Shown here: positions 7,610 through 15,697 of the stretch, piece by piece
How the letters are laid out: every line of letters begins with the position of its first letter
Position numbering within the stretch: position 1 is the stretch's first letter
Assembly (NCBI GenBank): GCA_016283935.1
Contig: JAEENX010000023.1
Location: 1-46,279, forward strand
Direction of reading: 5' to 3'
DNA length: 46,279 bases
DNA from: Bacilli bacterium
GTDB taxonomy: Bacteria; Bacillota_I; Bacilli_A; RF39; UBA660
Made by a program: the position numbers and the translations under genes
The notes under the pieces: generated by a model
Database searches by the model: none
What the model was told of the DNA's origin: nothing
The model's input: only the letters and a program-made list of their open reading frames with translations

Positions 7610-7615
7610 TAGCAT

Positions 7616-7838
7616 GTGAAAGGGAGATGATATCGATAATAAGAGAAGTCTATAAAAGACAAACATATTAGTATGAACTAATTTCACATATATTATTAGA
7701 AAGGATTTGATAATAAAGAAATATAATAAATAATGTTATATATATCCTATAAAACTTTTTTATTTTACATTAAACTTTTCATATAAACTCTAAATATATA
7801 ACATGAAAAAAAGGAAGATAGTTGTCTTCCTTTTTTTT
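7616..7838 (+). ncRNA. Candidate regulated small RNA (or decayed gene)
   Basis: A gene-free stretch of about 220 nt begins after a PhoB-like promoter and ends in a strong terminator (7805-7838). There is no ORF of useful length: a 14-codon frame from an ATG at about 7628 has an SD too close to it. Blocks ATCCTATAAAA and CATATAAACTC recur in the same order in the region at 43200-43240, which has the same kind of promoter. An RNA gene is inferred, not shown. Confidence 0.4.
7805..7838 (+). terminator. Intrinsic terminator upstream of proS
   Basis: Stem AAGGAAGA / TCTTCCTT (7811-7818 with 7825-7832), loop TAGTTG, then eight T. Confidence 0.85.
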
Positions 7839-7839
7839 G

Positions 7840-7868
7840 TTGACAAATTTACACATAAATAGTATAGT
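7840..7868 (+). promoter_or_regulatory. Promoter of the proS T-box transcript
   Basis: -35 TTGACA (7840-7845), 17-bp spacer, -10 TATAGT (7863-7868). Confidence 0.85.
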
Positions 7869-7874
7869 TTAGAC

Positions 7875-8072
7875 ATGAAATCAAAGACGAGGACATATTT
7901 ATTAAAGTTCTATACAAAGTGATTCTAGGATAGTGGAAACTAGATTATAAGAGTTAATAGATCCTACCTCTGAGTAATATGAAAACATATTCGTATATCT
8001 GCGTTAAAGATTAATAAGTTAAATAAAGGATGGTACCGTGCACATGCACTTCTTTGGTATTGTCCTTTTTAT
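7875..8072 (+). promoter_or_regulatory. T-box leader (proline specifier) with intrinsic terminator
   Basis: The T-box core AAGGATGGTACCGTG (8026-8040) precedes proS. Stem I is closed by GAGG (7889-7892) and CCTC (7967-7970); the triplet just before the closing strand and one A is CCT (7963-7965), a Pro codon at the canonical specifier position. TGGT (8031-8034) can pair with the ACCA end of the tRNA-Pro at 3295. The terminator helix AAAGGATGGTACC / GGTATTGTCCTTT (8025-8037 with 8056-8068) contains an inner GTGC/GCAC hairpin and is followed by T's. Uncharged tRNA-Pro should favour antitermination. Confidence 0.9.
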
Positions 8073-8092
8073 ATTTAAGAAAGGTGATTTAT

Positions 8093-9787
8093 ATGAAATT
8101 AAAAGGAAGCTATTTTTATACTTTAAGAGAAGATGCAAAAGATGAAGATTCTAAATCAGGAAATTTATTAGTTAGATCAGGAATGATAAAGAAAACTAGT
8201 GCTGGTGTTTATATGTTCTTACCATTAGGTTTAAAAACATTAGATAAAATCAGAGCAATAGTTAAAGAAGAAATGGATAATACTGGAGCACAAGAATTAT
8301 TAATGCCTTCATTAATACCACAAGAAGTATATGAAACATGTGGAAGAGTAGAAGCATTTGGTAATTCAATGTTCCATTTAAATGATAGATCTAACCATCC
8401 TATGTGTTTAGGTCCAACTCATGAAGAATTATTTACAATAGCAGCTAAGAGTATGGTTAATAGTTATAAAGATTTACCATTCACAATTTATCAACAAGCT
8501 GATAAATTTAGAGATGAAGCTAGACCAAGATATGGTCTTATAAGAGTAAAAGAATTTATCATGAAAGATGCATATTCGTTTGATAGAAATGAAGAATCAT
8601 TACATGAATCATATATGAAGATGTTTAATGCTTATAAACGTATATTTGATAGATGTAATATAGATTATAAAATAGTTAAAGCAGATACAGGTGCTATGGG
8701 TGGTTCTTTATCTGAAGAATTCCAAGCAGTAACTGACATTGGAGAAGATATTTTAGTTTTATGTGATTCTTGTAATTATGCTTCAAACATGGAAGTTTCA
8801 ACATTTAAAATTGAAGAATCAAATGAAACTGAATTAGAAAAAGAATTAGTTGCAACACCTAATGCTGAATCAATTGAAGAAGTATCATCTTTCTTAGGAG
8901 TAGATTCAAAGAAAACTGTTAAAGCTTTATTAATGAATGTTAATGATGAATTAGTAGTATTCTTCATAAGAGGAGATAGAGAATTCAACGATGCAAAAGC
9001 TTGCAAATTATTTGGTGTTAATGAAATTAATTTTGCAAATGATGAATTAATTGCATCGTCTAATGCAGTACCAGGATTTACTGGACCAATTGATTTAAAT
9101 GCAAAAGTAGTTATAGATAACGAAGTATTATCAATGAAAAACTTTGTAGTTGGAGCTAACAAAGAAGGATATCATTACAAAAATGTTAATATAAAAGACA
9201 TAAAGTATGATCAAGTTGCAGATATATCATGTGTAGTTGAAGGAGATACTTGTCCAGAATGTGGAGGAAAACTATATTTCAAGAAAGGTATTGAAATTGG
9301 TAACACATTTAAGTTAGGAACTAAATATGCTGAAAAATTAGGATTAACATATTTAGATGAAGAAAACAAAGAACAAGTTGTAACAATGGGATGCTATGGA
9401 ATTGGAGTAGGTAGAGTTTTAGCTGCTGCAGTAGAACAACACAATGATGATCATGGTATGATTCTTCCAATGTCTATTGCTCCATATCAAGTATGTATAG
9501 TTGCTATTAATACTAAAGATGAAGAAATAATGAAATATGCTAATTCATTGCATGATGAATTATCTCAAAACGGTGTAGAAGTATTATTAGATGATCGTGA
9601 TGAAAGACCTGGAGTTAAATTCAATGATATGGATTTAATTGGTATTCCAATTAGAATTACAATTGGTAAAAAACTTGTTGATGGTAAAGTAGAACTTAAA
9701 TTAAGAACAGAAGAAGAAACTAAAGATGTTGAAACATCTGAAGTTATTAACATAGTTAAAGACATAATAAAAAAGGAAGTTAAATAA
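8093..9787 (+). CDS. proS: Prolyl-tRNA synthetase, bacterial type with editing insertion
   Basis: Class II synthetase charging tRNA-Pro, 564 aa, the usual length for the bacterial form. It shows the N-terminal SYFYTLREDAKDEDSKSGNLLVRSG segment, motif 2 region GPTHEELFT and RPRYGLIRVKEFIMKDAYSFD, an inserted editing domain (about 225-380, with KKTVKALLM), motif 3 region TMGCYGIGVGRVLAAAVEQ, and a C-terminal anticodon-binding domain. The ATG at 8093 follows AAAGGTGAT; upstream in-frame codons belong to the T-box leader. It is regulated by that leader, and its terminator overlaps the stop codon. Confidence 0.97.
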   Translation: MKLKGSYFYTLREDAKDEDSKSGNLLVRSGMIKKTSAGVYMFLPLGLKTLDKIRAIVKEEMDNTGAQELLMPSLIPQEVYETCGRVEAFGNSMFHLNDRSNHPMCLGPTHEELFTIAAKSMVNSYKDLPFTIYQQADKFRDEARPRYGLIRVKEFIMKDAYSFDRNEESLHESYMKMFNAYKRIFDRCNIDYKIVKADTGAMGGSLSEEFQAVTDIGEDILVLCDSCNYASNMEVSTFKIEESNETELEKELVATPNAESIEEVSSFLGVDSKKTVKALLMNVNDELVVFFIRGDREFNDAKACKLFGVNEINFANDELIASSNAVPGFTGPIDLNAKVVIDNEVLSMKNFVVGANKEGYHYKNVNIKDIKYDQVADISCVVEGDTCPECGGKLYFKKGIEIGNTFKLGTKYAEKLGLTYLDEENKEQVVTMGCYGIGVGRVLAAAVEQHNDDHGMILPMSIAPYQVCIVAINTKDEEIMKYANSLHDELSQNGVEVLLDDRDERPGVKFNDMDLIGIPIRITIGKKLVDGKVELKLRTEEETKDVETSEVINIVKDIIKKEVK

Positions 9788-9797
9788 CTTCCTTTTT
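9773..9797. terminator. Bidirectional terminator after proS
   Basis: Arms AAGGAAGTTA (9773-9782) and TAACTTCCTT (9785-9794) plus a T-run. It overlaps the proS stop and serves the convergent gene too. Confidence 0.85.
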
Positions 9798-10884
9798 ATA
9801 TTTCTTCAATCATTTCATCTCGATTAAATAATTGTTCAATTGGGGTATTACATCCTGGACAATAATCTTTAGCTCCAACTAAAGAAGCACCACATTTAGG
9901 ACATACATGTTTATTGATTTTTGTTTCATTCTTTTGTTTTGCTAATTTTTCATCTTGTTGTTTAGAACCAAATGCAATTGCAATATCTGATTTTTGTATT
10001 CCTTTATAATCTTTATAATCATTTGTATCAACGTTAGTACTTCGTTTTTCATTTTTAATTTGTTCTTTTTCAAGAGTATTAATTTCATCAAGAGATTTAA
10101 TACTTTGATCAACTTTTTCTTCTTCAAGAGTTTCTACAGCATCAATATTTTCATCTATAATGTCTTCAACACTTTCTTCAACTACATATTTTTCTTTATT
10201 CTCATTAACTGGAATATCAGTTGTATCAAGGATTAATTCGTCATATGTAGAATTATTTTTAATACTATCTTCTATAGTTTTAATTTTCTTTTCTATAGTA
10301 CTATTAACTTTCTTTATATGTCTCCAATCTGGATAATTATATTTGTCTTTAAAATCTTTAATAAATCTAAATAATTTATATTTAGATAATTTTTTTTCTG
10401 TATTATTAACTTTTATCATTTTTTTATCTAATTCATCTAAATCTGTTAATGATCTTATATAGAGTTCATTTCTTTGTCTATCTTTATTAGTATGATCACC
10501 TAGTGCTAAAAGCATTACAAATATATCTGGTAAGAAAATACTTAAGAAAGAATTCAACGAATTATATCGATATTGTTTAAATAACTTATATGGACATAAT
10601 ATAATAGGGAATATATTTAGTATTGGTATTAAAAATAACATAAATGGAATATGAACAATATTACCAAACTCAATTATATTTATAAGAGGAATAAAAGCTT
10701 TATAAGCTTTTTTGTTTTCTTTAATTAATATAAAATATAATGCAATATTAAATACTATATATTTAATAATAGAATATACTATTAATAGTTTAATCATATT
10801 AGGGCTAATATAAAGTGATATATTAGCTAAATCATTAAAAATATTATCACAAAAATTATAAAAATCCTGCAAACTAATTTTCAT
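9796..10884 (-). CDS. Membrane protein with N-terminal helices and C-terminal zinc ribbon
   Basis: 362 aa. About three to four transmembrane segments occupy residues 28-135 and include KAFIPLINIIEFG, like the short KAxIPxYN segment of DUF5684-type membrane proteins. A long charged cytosolic region rich in Glu, Lys and Asp (about 150-320) follows, then a zinc ribbon CPKCGASL...CPGCNTP (about 327-348). AAGGTGAT precedes the ATG. It sits between proS and the T7SS-related genes and could be an accessory of that system, but nothing in its sequence proves it. Both this protein and the 5049-5801 protein combine a membrane anchor with a C-terminal zinc ribbon. Confidence 0.75.
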   Translation of the reverse strand: MKISLQDFYNFCDNIFNDLANISLYISPNMIKLLIVYSIIKYIVFNIALYFILIKENKKAYKAFIPLINIIEFGNIVHIPFMLFLIPILNIFPIILCPYKLFKQYRYNSLNSFLSIFLPDIFVMLLALGDHTNKDRQRNELYIRSLTDLDELDKKMIKVNNTEKKLSKYKLFRFIKDFKDKYNYPDWRHIKKVNSTIEKKIKTIEDSIKNNSTYDELILDTTDIPVNENKEKYVVEESVEDIIDENIDAVETLEEEKVDQSIKSLDEINTLEKEQIKNEKRSTNVDTNDYKDYKGIQKSDIAIAFGSKQQDEKLAKQKNETKINKHVCPKCGASLVGAKDYCPGCNTPIEQLFNRDEMIEEI

Positions 10885-11016
10885 AATATCACCTTTTTAT
10901 TTCCCTCTATTATATATATACATTATATATAAAATAATAAAAAAAATAAACATATAAAATATATTTACTTTAAAAACTGTATTTGATATAATCGATAATA
11001 GAGAAGGTGTTGGCTA

Positions 11017-11919
11017 ATGAAGGAAGTAAAAATTAAAGTTGATAATAAATTGGACTCAATTTTATCAATGCTTGAAAAAGAAATAGAAGAGTTTGAAAAT
11101 ATTATAAAAACATCTAAAGATGGCAATAAAAAGGTACAAGCTAAGAAAACTATCATTGTATATAAAGCTTTATATAAATACTATAGAGACAAATTTAAAG
11201 ATATTCAAGAAAATGCAGAAAAAGAACTTAGCAACTACATTAGAATAGTTGATGATGCTGCAAGTGATGAAAGAGTATTTGAAGTAGGTAAAAGTGAATT
11301 AGTTGACTTAACCGATTTATTTAAAGATGTAACTGATGAAAATGTTAAAGATGAAATCATGGAATCTTTAGGACAATATGCAGGAAGTAGTGTAGGAGAT
11401 AGATTTATTGGTTCAAATATTCCAGACATGAGAGCAGCATCAAATGTACCTGATGACATTTCTGACATTGAAGATAACACATATAGTATTAATAAAGAAG
11501 ATATTACAAAAGTTGATATCAAACAAATTGATGAAGAAATAGAAGAGCAACATGGATCAAGCGTTGCTGGCAATACTACTGCATCTGATGTAGCAGGAGA
11601 AACAACTGCATCAGATGTCGCTGGAGAAACTGTAGGATCAAGTGTTGAAGGTAAAATTAGTAATGTTGAAGAAGAACAATATGGTTCAAATGTAGAAGGC
11701 GAAACAATTGCATCAAATGTTGCAGGCGAAATGACAGCATCTGATGTAGCAGGAGAAACAACAGCATCAAACGTTGCCGGAGAAATAACTTCATCAGATG
11801 TTGCTGGAGAAACAACAGCATCAAATGTTGAAGGTGAAATAGTTGGGTCAAGCGTTGCTGGTAAACTTGTTGAACTAGAAGATGACGATGACGATATGCC
11901 AAGAAGAAGTTCAAAGTAA
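11017..11919 (+). CDS. Coiled-coil protein with tandem nonapeptide repeats
   Basis: 300 aa. Residues 1-95 are a predicted helical coiled coil. From residue 123 there are three degenerate 9-residue units (GSSVGDRFI, GSNIPDMRA, ASNVPDDIS), then from 180 to 285 eleven units of consensus (A/G)S(D/N/S)V(A/E)GETT, with one 7-residue break (NVEEEQY, 216-222). An acidic run (DDDDD) and a basic end (PRRSSK) follow. No signal peptide is present. The strict 9-residue period with Val and Gly at fixed places suggests a solenoid or a repeated binding site. It is unrecognised; a link to the T7SS is inferred from location. AGAAGGTG lies before the ATG. Confidence 0.75.
   Translation: MKEVKIKVDNKLDSILSMLEKEIEEFENIIKTSKDGNKKVQAKKTIIVYKALYKYYRDKFKDIQENAEKELSNYIRIVDDAASDERVFEVGKSELVDLTDLFKDVTDENVKDEIMESLGQYAGSSVGDRFIGSNIPDMRAASNVPDDISDIEDNTYSINKEDITKVDIKQIDEEIEEQHGSSVAGNTTASDVAGETTASDVAGETVGSSVEGKISNVEEEQYGSNVEGETIASNVAGEMTASDVAGETTASNVAGEITSSDVAGETTASNVEGEIVGSSVAGKLVELEDDDDDMPRRSSK
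11383..11871 (+). repeat. 27-nt (9-codon) coding repeats
   Basis: Fourteen units in two blocks (11383-11463 and 11554-11871). Codons differ synonymously between units, so the protein sequence appears better preserved than the DNA. Confidence 0.8.
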
Positions 11920-11933
11920 TTTGAACTTTTTTT
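11907..11933 (+). terminator. Intrinsic terminator
   Basis: Stem AAGTTCAAA / TTTGAACTT with loop GTAA, then T's. It overlaps the stop of the repeat protein. Confidence 0.85.
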
Positions 11934-12016
11934 ATGTTTACTTGCATGTAAAGTCATTATTATTTTATTTAAATTTTATATTATTAATATATAATTAATA
12001 TAGGAGGTCTATAAAC

Positions 12017-12970
12017 ATGGATGGATTAAAAGAACCTAAGTATTTAAATGGGTTAAAAAACACAACAACTACTTTTACTTTTCAAATCACTAATAATGGA
12101 GGATATAGTATAGACTATAGTAGTGGTAGAAATGCAGCAGTAACTGTTGTTGAAAAGTTAAAAGCATTAGTAAATGATTTAAATAAAACATCAGAAGATG
12201 TAAAAACAATGCTTAGTGCATATGTATTAAGTGATACAGTCGATATTAATTCTTTTGTTAATGCAGTAAATGGTGGTATGAATAGTATGGCATCACAAAT
12301 GTCTACTACTATTCAAGAAATACTAACTGAAGCAACTGAAAGAATGGATAAAGCTGAAAACACAGATAAACAATTGGTTGAAAATTTAAGTAAAACAACA
12401 AGTGAAATGGGTGACACATCTAATCCTTCAGGATCAAATCCTGGTGGAGGTGCTACACCACCTAATACTAATGAAGCAAATCCAAATGGATATTCTGGAT
12501 CAGTTGCTACAAAGAGTCAAGCTACTGATGGTTGTGATTCAACAGCAGGAAAAGTTACAACAAATAATCAAAAATATACAGTTGTACCTGATGGAGAATA
12601 TACAGGAGCACCTGGAACAATTTCAGCAACTGATTATAAATACTTAGTTGCACAAGTAGCTGGTGAATCTGGTAATAGTAAAGATGACATGCTTGGTGTA
12701 GCTTCTACAATAATGAATAGACTTGAAGCCGGTGGTGGATATGGAAATTCAGTTGTACAAGTATTAGAAAAAGGATATTGGCCATGGGGTAGAACATGTG
12801 ATCACTATGTTGAAAATGGTGATTACTATAATACTGACTGGGGTCAAGAAAAACTTGCTCAAGTTAACGAAGTAATAAATGACGTACTTAATGGTACAAG
12901 AAATTTAAATAGTGATGTTTATTACTATTCTGGAGATGGAACTAGAAACTATTTCTCAGATGTACTATAG
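12017..12970 (+). CDS. Predicted T7SS effector: shared N-terminal domain plus SleB-like cell-wall hydrolase
   Basis: 317 aa. Residues 1-125 match the N-terminal domain of the 5869-6834 protein. A Ser/Gly/Pro/Asn linker (about 130-165) follows. The C-terminal domain (about 205-317) looks like the SleB/CwlJ family (Hydrolase_2), which cleaves glycan strands: LVAQVAGESGNSKDDMLGVASTIMNRLE with Glu217 at the expected catalytic place, then a VVQVLEKGYWPWG segment. No signal peptide is seen. AGGAGGT lies upstream of the ATG. The gene leads a cluster (12017-14135) of small helical proteins, which supports T7SS export. Only 17 nt separate it from the next gene. Confidence 0.8.
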   Translation: MDGLKEPKYLNGLKNTTTTFTFQITNNGGYSIDYSSGRNAAVTVVEKLKALVNDLNKTSEDVKTMLSAYVLSDTVDINSFVNAVNGGMNSMASQMSTTIQEILTEATERMDKAENTDKQLVENLSKTTSEMGDTSNPSGSNPGGGATPPNTNEANPNGYSGSVATKSQATDGCDSTAGKVTTNNQKYTVVPDGEYTGAPGTISATDYKYLVAQVAGESGNSKDDMLGVASTIMNRLEAGGGYGNSVVQVLEKGYWPWGRTCDHYVENGDYYNTDWGQEKLAQVNEVINDVLNGTRNLNSDVYYYSGDGTRNYFSDVL

Positions 12971-12987
12971 AAAAGGAGTGAAGAACG

Positions 12988-13296
12988 ATGGAATCAATTC
13001 AAGAAGAAGGAAAAGTAGCATCAACTTTTAATGCTATCCAATCTGACTATGACAAATTAGTTAAAGATACTGATGAATTATTAAATGCATTAACAAACTT
13101 TGCTAAATATTACTATGGACCAGAAGATGCTAAAATAACTGAAAATTATAAGAAGATAAATTCATTATTAGGTTCATTTGATTCAAGTGAATTAACTTAC
13201 TTAAGAGGTATGAAATCATCATATGATTTCTGCCAAACAGTAGATGCACAAATACAAACAAAATTAGCGCTTTATACACAAGGTATAGATGGTTAA
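12988..13296 (+). CDS. Small WXG100-like helical protein (YYYGP turn)
   Basis: 102 aa, almost wholly helical, with a central turn KYYYGPEDAKI at about residues 43-53 in the place where WXG100 proteins have the W-x-G turn. AAAGGAG lies before the ATG. It is cotranscribed with the hydrolase upstream. By size, helical-hairpin layout and context it is a likely Esx-like secreted partner or chaperone of the effector. The Trp of the motif is replaced by Tyr. Family membership is inferred. Confidence 0.7.
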   Translation: MESIQEEGKVASTFNAIQSDYDKLVKDTDELLNALTNFAKYYYGPEDAKITENYKKINSLLGSFDSSELTYLRGMKSSYDFCQTVDAQIQTKLALYTQGIDG

Positions 13297-13335
13297 AAAA
13301 TAGTGTAAACTGTTATCAATATTGTTAACAAATTA

Positions 13336-13363
13336 TTGATAGATAGAAATTATAGAGTATAAT
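13336..13363 (+). promoter_or_regulatory. Promoter inside the T7SS small-protein cluster
   Basis: -35 TTGATA (13336-13341), 16-bp spacer, -10 TATAAT (13358-13363). An inverted repeat TATCAATA / TATTGATA overlaps the -35. Confidence 0.6.
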
Positions 13364-13409
13364 TAAAATAGATAACATAGATTATCGAATATAGAAAGGA
13401 AAATGAAAC

Positions 13410-13793
13410 ATGGGAGAAAGAATCGGTAATTGGGGAATGAATTGTAACCAAATCAATATTCAAAATCATACTAGTTGGTATGTTGAATATGATTGGTCAA
13501 AGAAGAATGTTGTTGAATGTAACAACGCATTAAATGATATAGTTAAAGAAGTAAAAACTTTTACAGGTGATATTACTACACTAAAAAACTATATGAAAAA
13601 TTCAGACTTCGATCATAAGAATGCTGAATTTACATCAGCATTAGAAACAGCAGTAGGAAATGTTCAATCTAATTTTGAAAAATTAAAAGATATGTTAATT
13701 GCAAGATTAGACAATGCTGCTAAAACAGATAGTTGGTTTGGTACAAAAGCTGCTAATTCAGCTAACTATATTAGACAATATCTTAAAGGTTAA
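13410..13793 (+). CDS. Small helical protein in the T7SS cluster
   Basis: 127 aa, no signal peptide. After a short N-terminal segment with several Trp and Cys residues (GNWGMNCNQ, SWYVEYDW) it is predicted helical (about 35-127), with a late WFG (DSWFGTKAA, about 108) that resembles a WXG motif but lies near the C-terminus rather than mid-protein. AAAGGA precedes the ATG. It has its own promoter and lies 21 nt before the WFYGP protein. Esx-like partner or substrate inferred; not recognised as a named family. Confidence 0.65.
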   Translation: MGERIGNWGMNCNQINIQNHTSWYVEYDWSKKNVVECNNALNDIVKEVKTFTGDITTLKNYMKNSDFDHKNAEFTSALETAVGNVQSNFEKLKDMLIARLDNAAKTDSWFGTKAANSANYIRQYLKG

Positions 13794-13814
13794 TAGGAAA
13801 GGAGTAATAATATA

Positions 13815-14135
13815 ATGGCTAATTCAACAGAATTATTAACAGATGAAATTAAAAAGTTTATATCTGGAACACTTAAAGGTGATTTCACAAGATTAAAAAA
13901 TGCTTGTAATAAATTTGCATACAATATTAATGATTTACAAAGTTGGTTCTATGGACCTGCTGAAGCTGACTGTACAGCTGCATATAAGAAAATAAAAGAA
14001 GAATATAGTTCTGAAGACCAATTAGGAAAAGGAATTGTTGGATCTTTAAGATCAGCATTCTATTGGGTTGACTATTGTGATCAATATGTATCTCAATGGG
14101 AAAAAGAACAAAAATCTGGAAATATTTGGGTATAG
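13815..14135 (+). CDS. Stand-alone WFYGP-domain protein (WXG100-like)
   Basis: 106 aa. Two-helix layout with the turn SWFYGPAEADC near residue 43, and the conserved end WVDYCDQYVSQWEKEQKSGNIWV. About 18 of 103 aligned residues differ from the C-terminal domain of the 23588-25750 protein, so this is the free-standing member of a domain family that also ends two large proteins here. AAAGGAG lies 11 nt before the ATG. Length and turn fit an Esx/WXG100-like T7SS substrate. Confidence 0.8.
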   Translation: MANSTELLTDEIKKFISGTLKGDFTRLKNACNKFAYNINDLQSWFYGPAEADCTAAYKKIKEEYSSEDQLGKGIVGSLRSAFYWVDYCDQYVSQWEKEQKSGNIWV

Positions 14136-14147
14136 AGAACTTTAAAG

Positions 14148-14176
14148 AACACTTTTATTGTTAAAGTGTTTTTTTT
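14148..14176 (+). terminator. Intrinsic terminator splitting the WXG-like cluster
   Basis: Stem AACACTTT / AAAGTGTT, 7-nt loop, seven T. The next gene starts 17 nt after it with no clear promoter between, so this may attenuate rather than end the transcript. Confidence 0.8.
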
Positions 14177-14192
14177 GAAAGGATGAGTTTAA

Positions 14193-15275
14193 ATGGATTT
14201 AGGATTTACTGAAGAACAATTGGCTACTTTGATGGAAGGATATAAAGCAATGAATGGTGATGCATCGGCATCCGATATCGTTTCTGATCTAGGTATTCAA
14301 AATTATGTAACTGTAAATAATGGAGAAATGGTTTCTAAACCTGCAGAACCAGTAGTACAAACTACATCTACTGGTACAACAGATTTTGGTATACCTGATA
14401 TAAATTATGTTCCTGAGAATCCATCTACAAACGTAAACGTAGATTTATCAAAAGTAGGCGGTGCTTCAACAACTAATCCAACAACTACACCTAGTAACCC
14501 AGTAGTTGATAATACAACACCAAGTACTGGTGGAAAAACTACTGAGACACCAAAAACAGATAGTACAACATCAAGTACAAGTGGAAAAACTACTGAGACA
14601 CCAAAAACAGATAGTACAACACCAAGTACAGGTGGAAATAAAACAGAAACACCAAAAACGGATAGTACTACACCAAGTACTGGTGGAAACAAAACAGAAA
14701 CAGCTAAAACAGATAATACTCAACCAAGTAATACTGAAACAGCTAAAAATCAAAATGCTACTCCAAGTACTGGAGATAATAAAACTACAACATCACCATC
14801 AGGTGGAAATAATAGTACTTCACATACTAGAAGTAATAATTCGACACAAAGCACTGGCTCAAATAGTGTAAGACCAAGTGGATCAAACATGGGTTCAAGA
14901 AATAGAGGAAATAACAATAATTCTTCTTCATCAGGGAGAAGTAGTTCAAGTGGAACAGGAAATTCTACAGAATTAGATGTTGAAGCTGTTAAAAAACATA
15001 TTTCTGGAACACTTAAAGGTGATTTTACTAGATTGAAAAAAGCTTGTAGTGATTTCGCATATAATATGAATGATTTACAAACTTGGTTCTATGGTCCTGA
15101 GACTGCTGATTGTACATCTGCTTACAAAGCAATTAAAGAAGATTACAGTTCTGAAGAACAAAAAGGTAAAGGAATTGTTGGTTCTTTAAGATCAGCATTT
15201 GACTGGGTTGACTATTGTGATCAATATATTTCACAATGGGAAAAAGAACAAAAATCAGGTAATTTATGGGTATAG
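14193..15275 (+). CDS. Ser/Thr/Asn-rich protein with C-terminal WFYGP domain
   Basis: 360 aa. Residues 1-50 are a short helical region. Next comes DFGIPDINYVPENP (about 64-77), a motif shared with the 20778-21185 protein. A long low-complexity region (about 85-250) holds four 17-residue repeats of type TTPSTGGKTTETPKTDS and then Asn/Ser/Gly-rich sequence. A C-terminal WXG-like domain (about 254-360, with TWFYGPETADC) is about 91 percent identical to that of the 23588-25750 protein. No signal peptide. AAAGGATGAG precedes the ATG. Export by T7SS with a stalk-like linker is inferred. Its last codons contain the start of the next gene. Confidence 0.75.
   Translation: MDLGFTEEQLATLMEGYKAMNGDASASDIVSDLGIQNYVTVNNGEMVSKPAEPVVQTTSTGTTDFGIPDINYVPENPSTNVNVDLSKVGGASTTNPTTTPSNPVVDNTTPSTGGKTTETPKTDSTTSSTSGKTTETPKTDSTTPSTGGNKTETPKTDSTTPSTGGNKTETAKTDNTQPSNTETAKNQNATPSTGDNKTTTSPSGGNNSTSHTRSNNSTQSTGSNSVRPSGSNMGSRNRGNNNNSSSSGRSSSSGTGNSTELDVEAVKKHISGTLKGDFTRLKKACSDFAYNMNDLQTWFYGPETADCTSAYKAIKEDYSSEEQKGKGIVGSLRSAFDWVDYCDQYISQWEKEQKSGNLWV
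14514..14717 (+). repeat. Four 51-bp tandem coding repeats
   Basis: Units begin at 14514, 14565, 14616 and 14667. Each encodes a 17-residue Thr/Ser/Lys-rich segment of the linker. Confidence 0.85.
14952..15272 (+). repeat. C-terminal WFYGP cassette, copy in the 14193 gene
   Basis: Highly similar to 25428-25747 at DNA level, beginning in the linker with GTTCAAGTGGAACAGG or close to it, and ending at the stop. More distant from the 13815 gene. It suggests duplication or gene conversion of this module. Confidence 0.75.
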
Positions 15276-15697
15276 ATACATTTAAAACTGATGAGATTGT
15301 TGTAAATGAAAGAAGATCATCTGATTTTATTAATTACAAAAGTTCTAAGTATCTTTTAAATGAACTAAAGGAAGATAATAGAGTTGTATATGAATATTTA
15401 GATGATTTTATTGGTGATTTATATCATTTGAAAACTTTATTAAATAATATTGGTTTTCAAAGATTAGATATTGAAGACGAAAATTATCCAAAATTAAGAC
15501 AAATTCAAAAGGAAGCTAGAAGTTTGGCTCAACAAACAACTAGATATATAAGTGAACTTAATAAATACCAAAATAGATTCTACAGAATTAATAAAATTAC
15601 TTTAAAAGCTTTATTAAACAAAGTAGAAGCGAGTAGAAAAACTACTGAAAAATTGGTAAATAGATTAAATAAAACTAATATAACTTTTGATGATTAA
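15266..15697 (+). CDS. Helical protein translationally coupled to the WFYGP protein
   Basis: 143 aa, predicted almost wholly helical, basic towards the end, no membrane segment. Its ATG overlaps the last 10 nt of the previous gene (ATGGGTATAG holds both the start and the upstream TAG stop), so it should be made in step with it. This fits a dedicated chaperone or partner of the WFYGP protein, but no family is recognised. The same overlap geometry couples the glycosyltransferase at 25741 to the other large WFYGP protein. Confidence 0.7.
   Translation: MGIDTFKTDEIVVNERRSSDFINYKSSKYLLNELKEDNRVVYEYLDDFIGDLYHLKTLLNNIGFQRLDIEDENYPKLRQIQKEARSLAQQTTRYISELNKYQNRFYRINKITLKALLNKVEASRKTTEKLVNRLNKTNITFDD

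Noticed and set aside
7542-7838. Small leader peptide starting near 7628
   Set aside because: The purine stretch abuts the ATG with no spacing, and the 14-codon frame has no match in the related stretch at 43.2 kb.
11235-11957. Minus-strand 240-aa frame opposite the nonapeptide repeats
   Set aside because: It is a mirror of the repeat gene; it has no SD and covers the terminator.
14514-14717. CRISPR-like array
   Set aside because: The 51-bp repeats are contiguous and in frame with a Thr/Ser-rich protein; there are no spacers.
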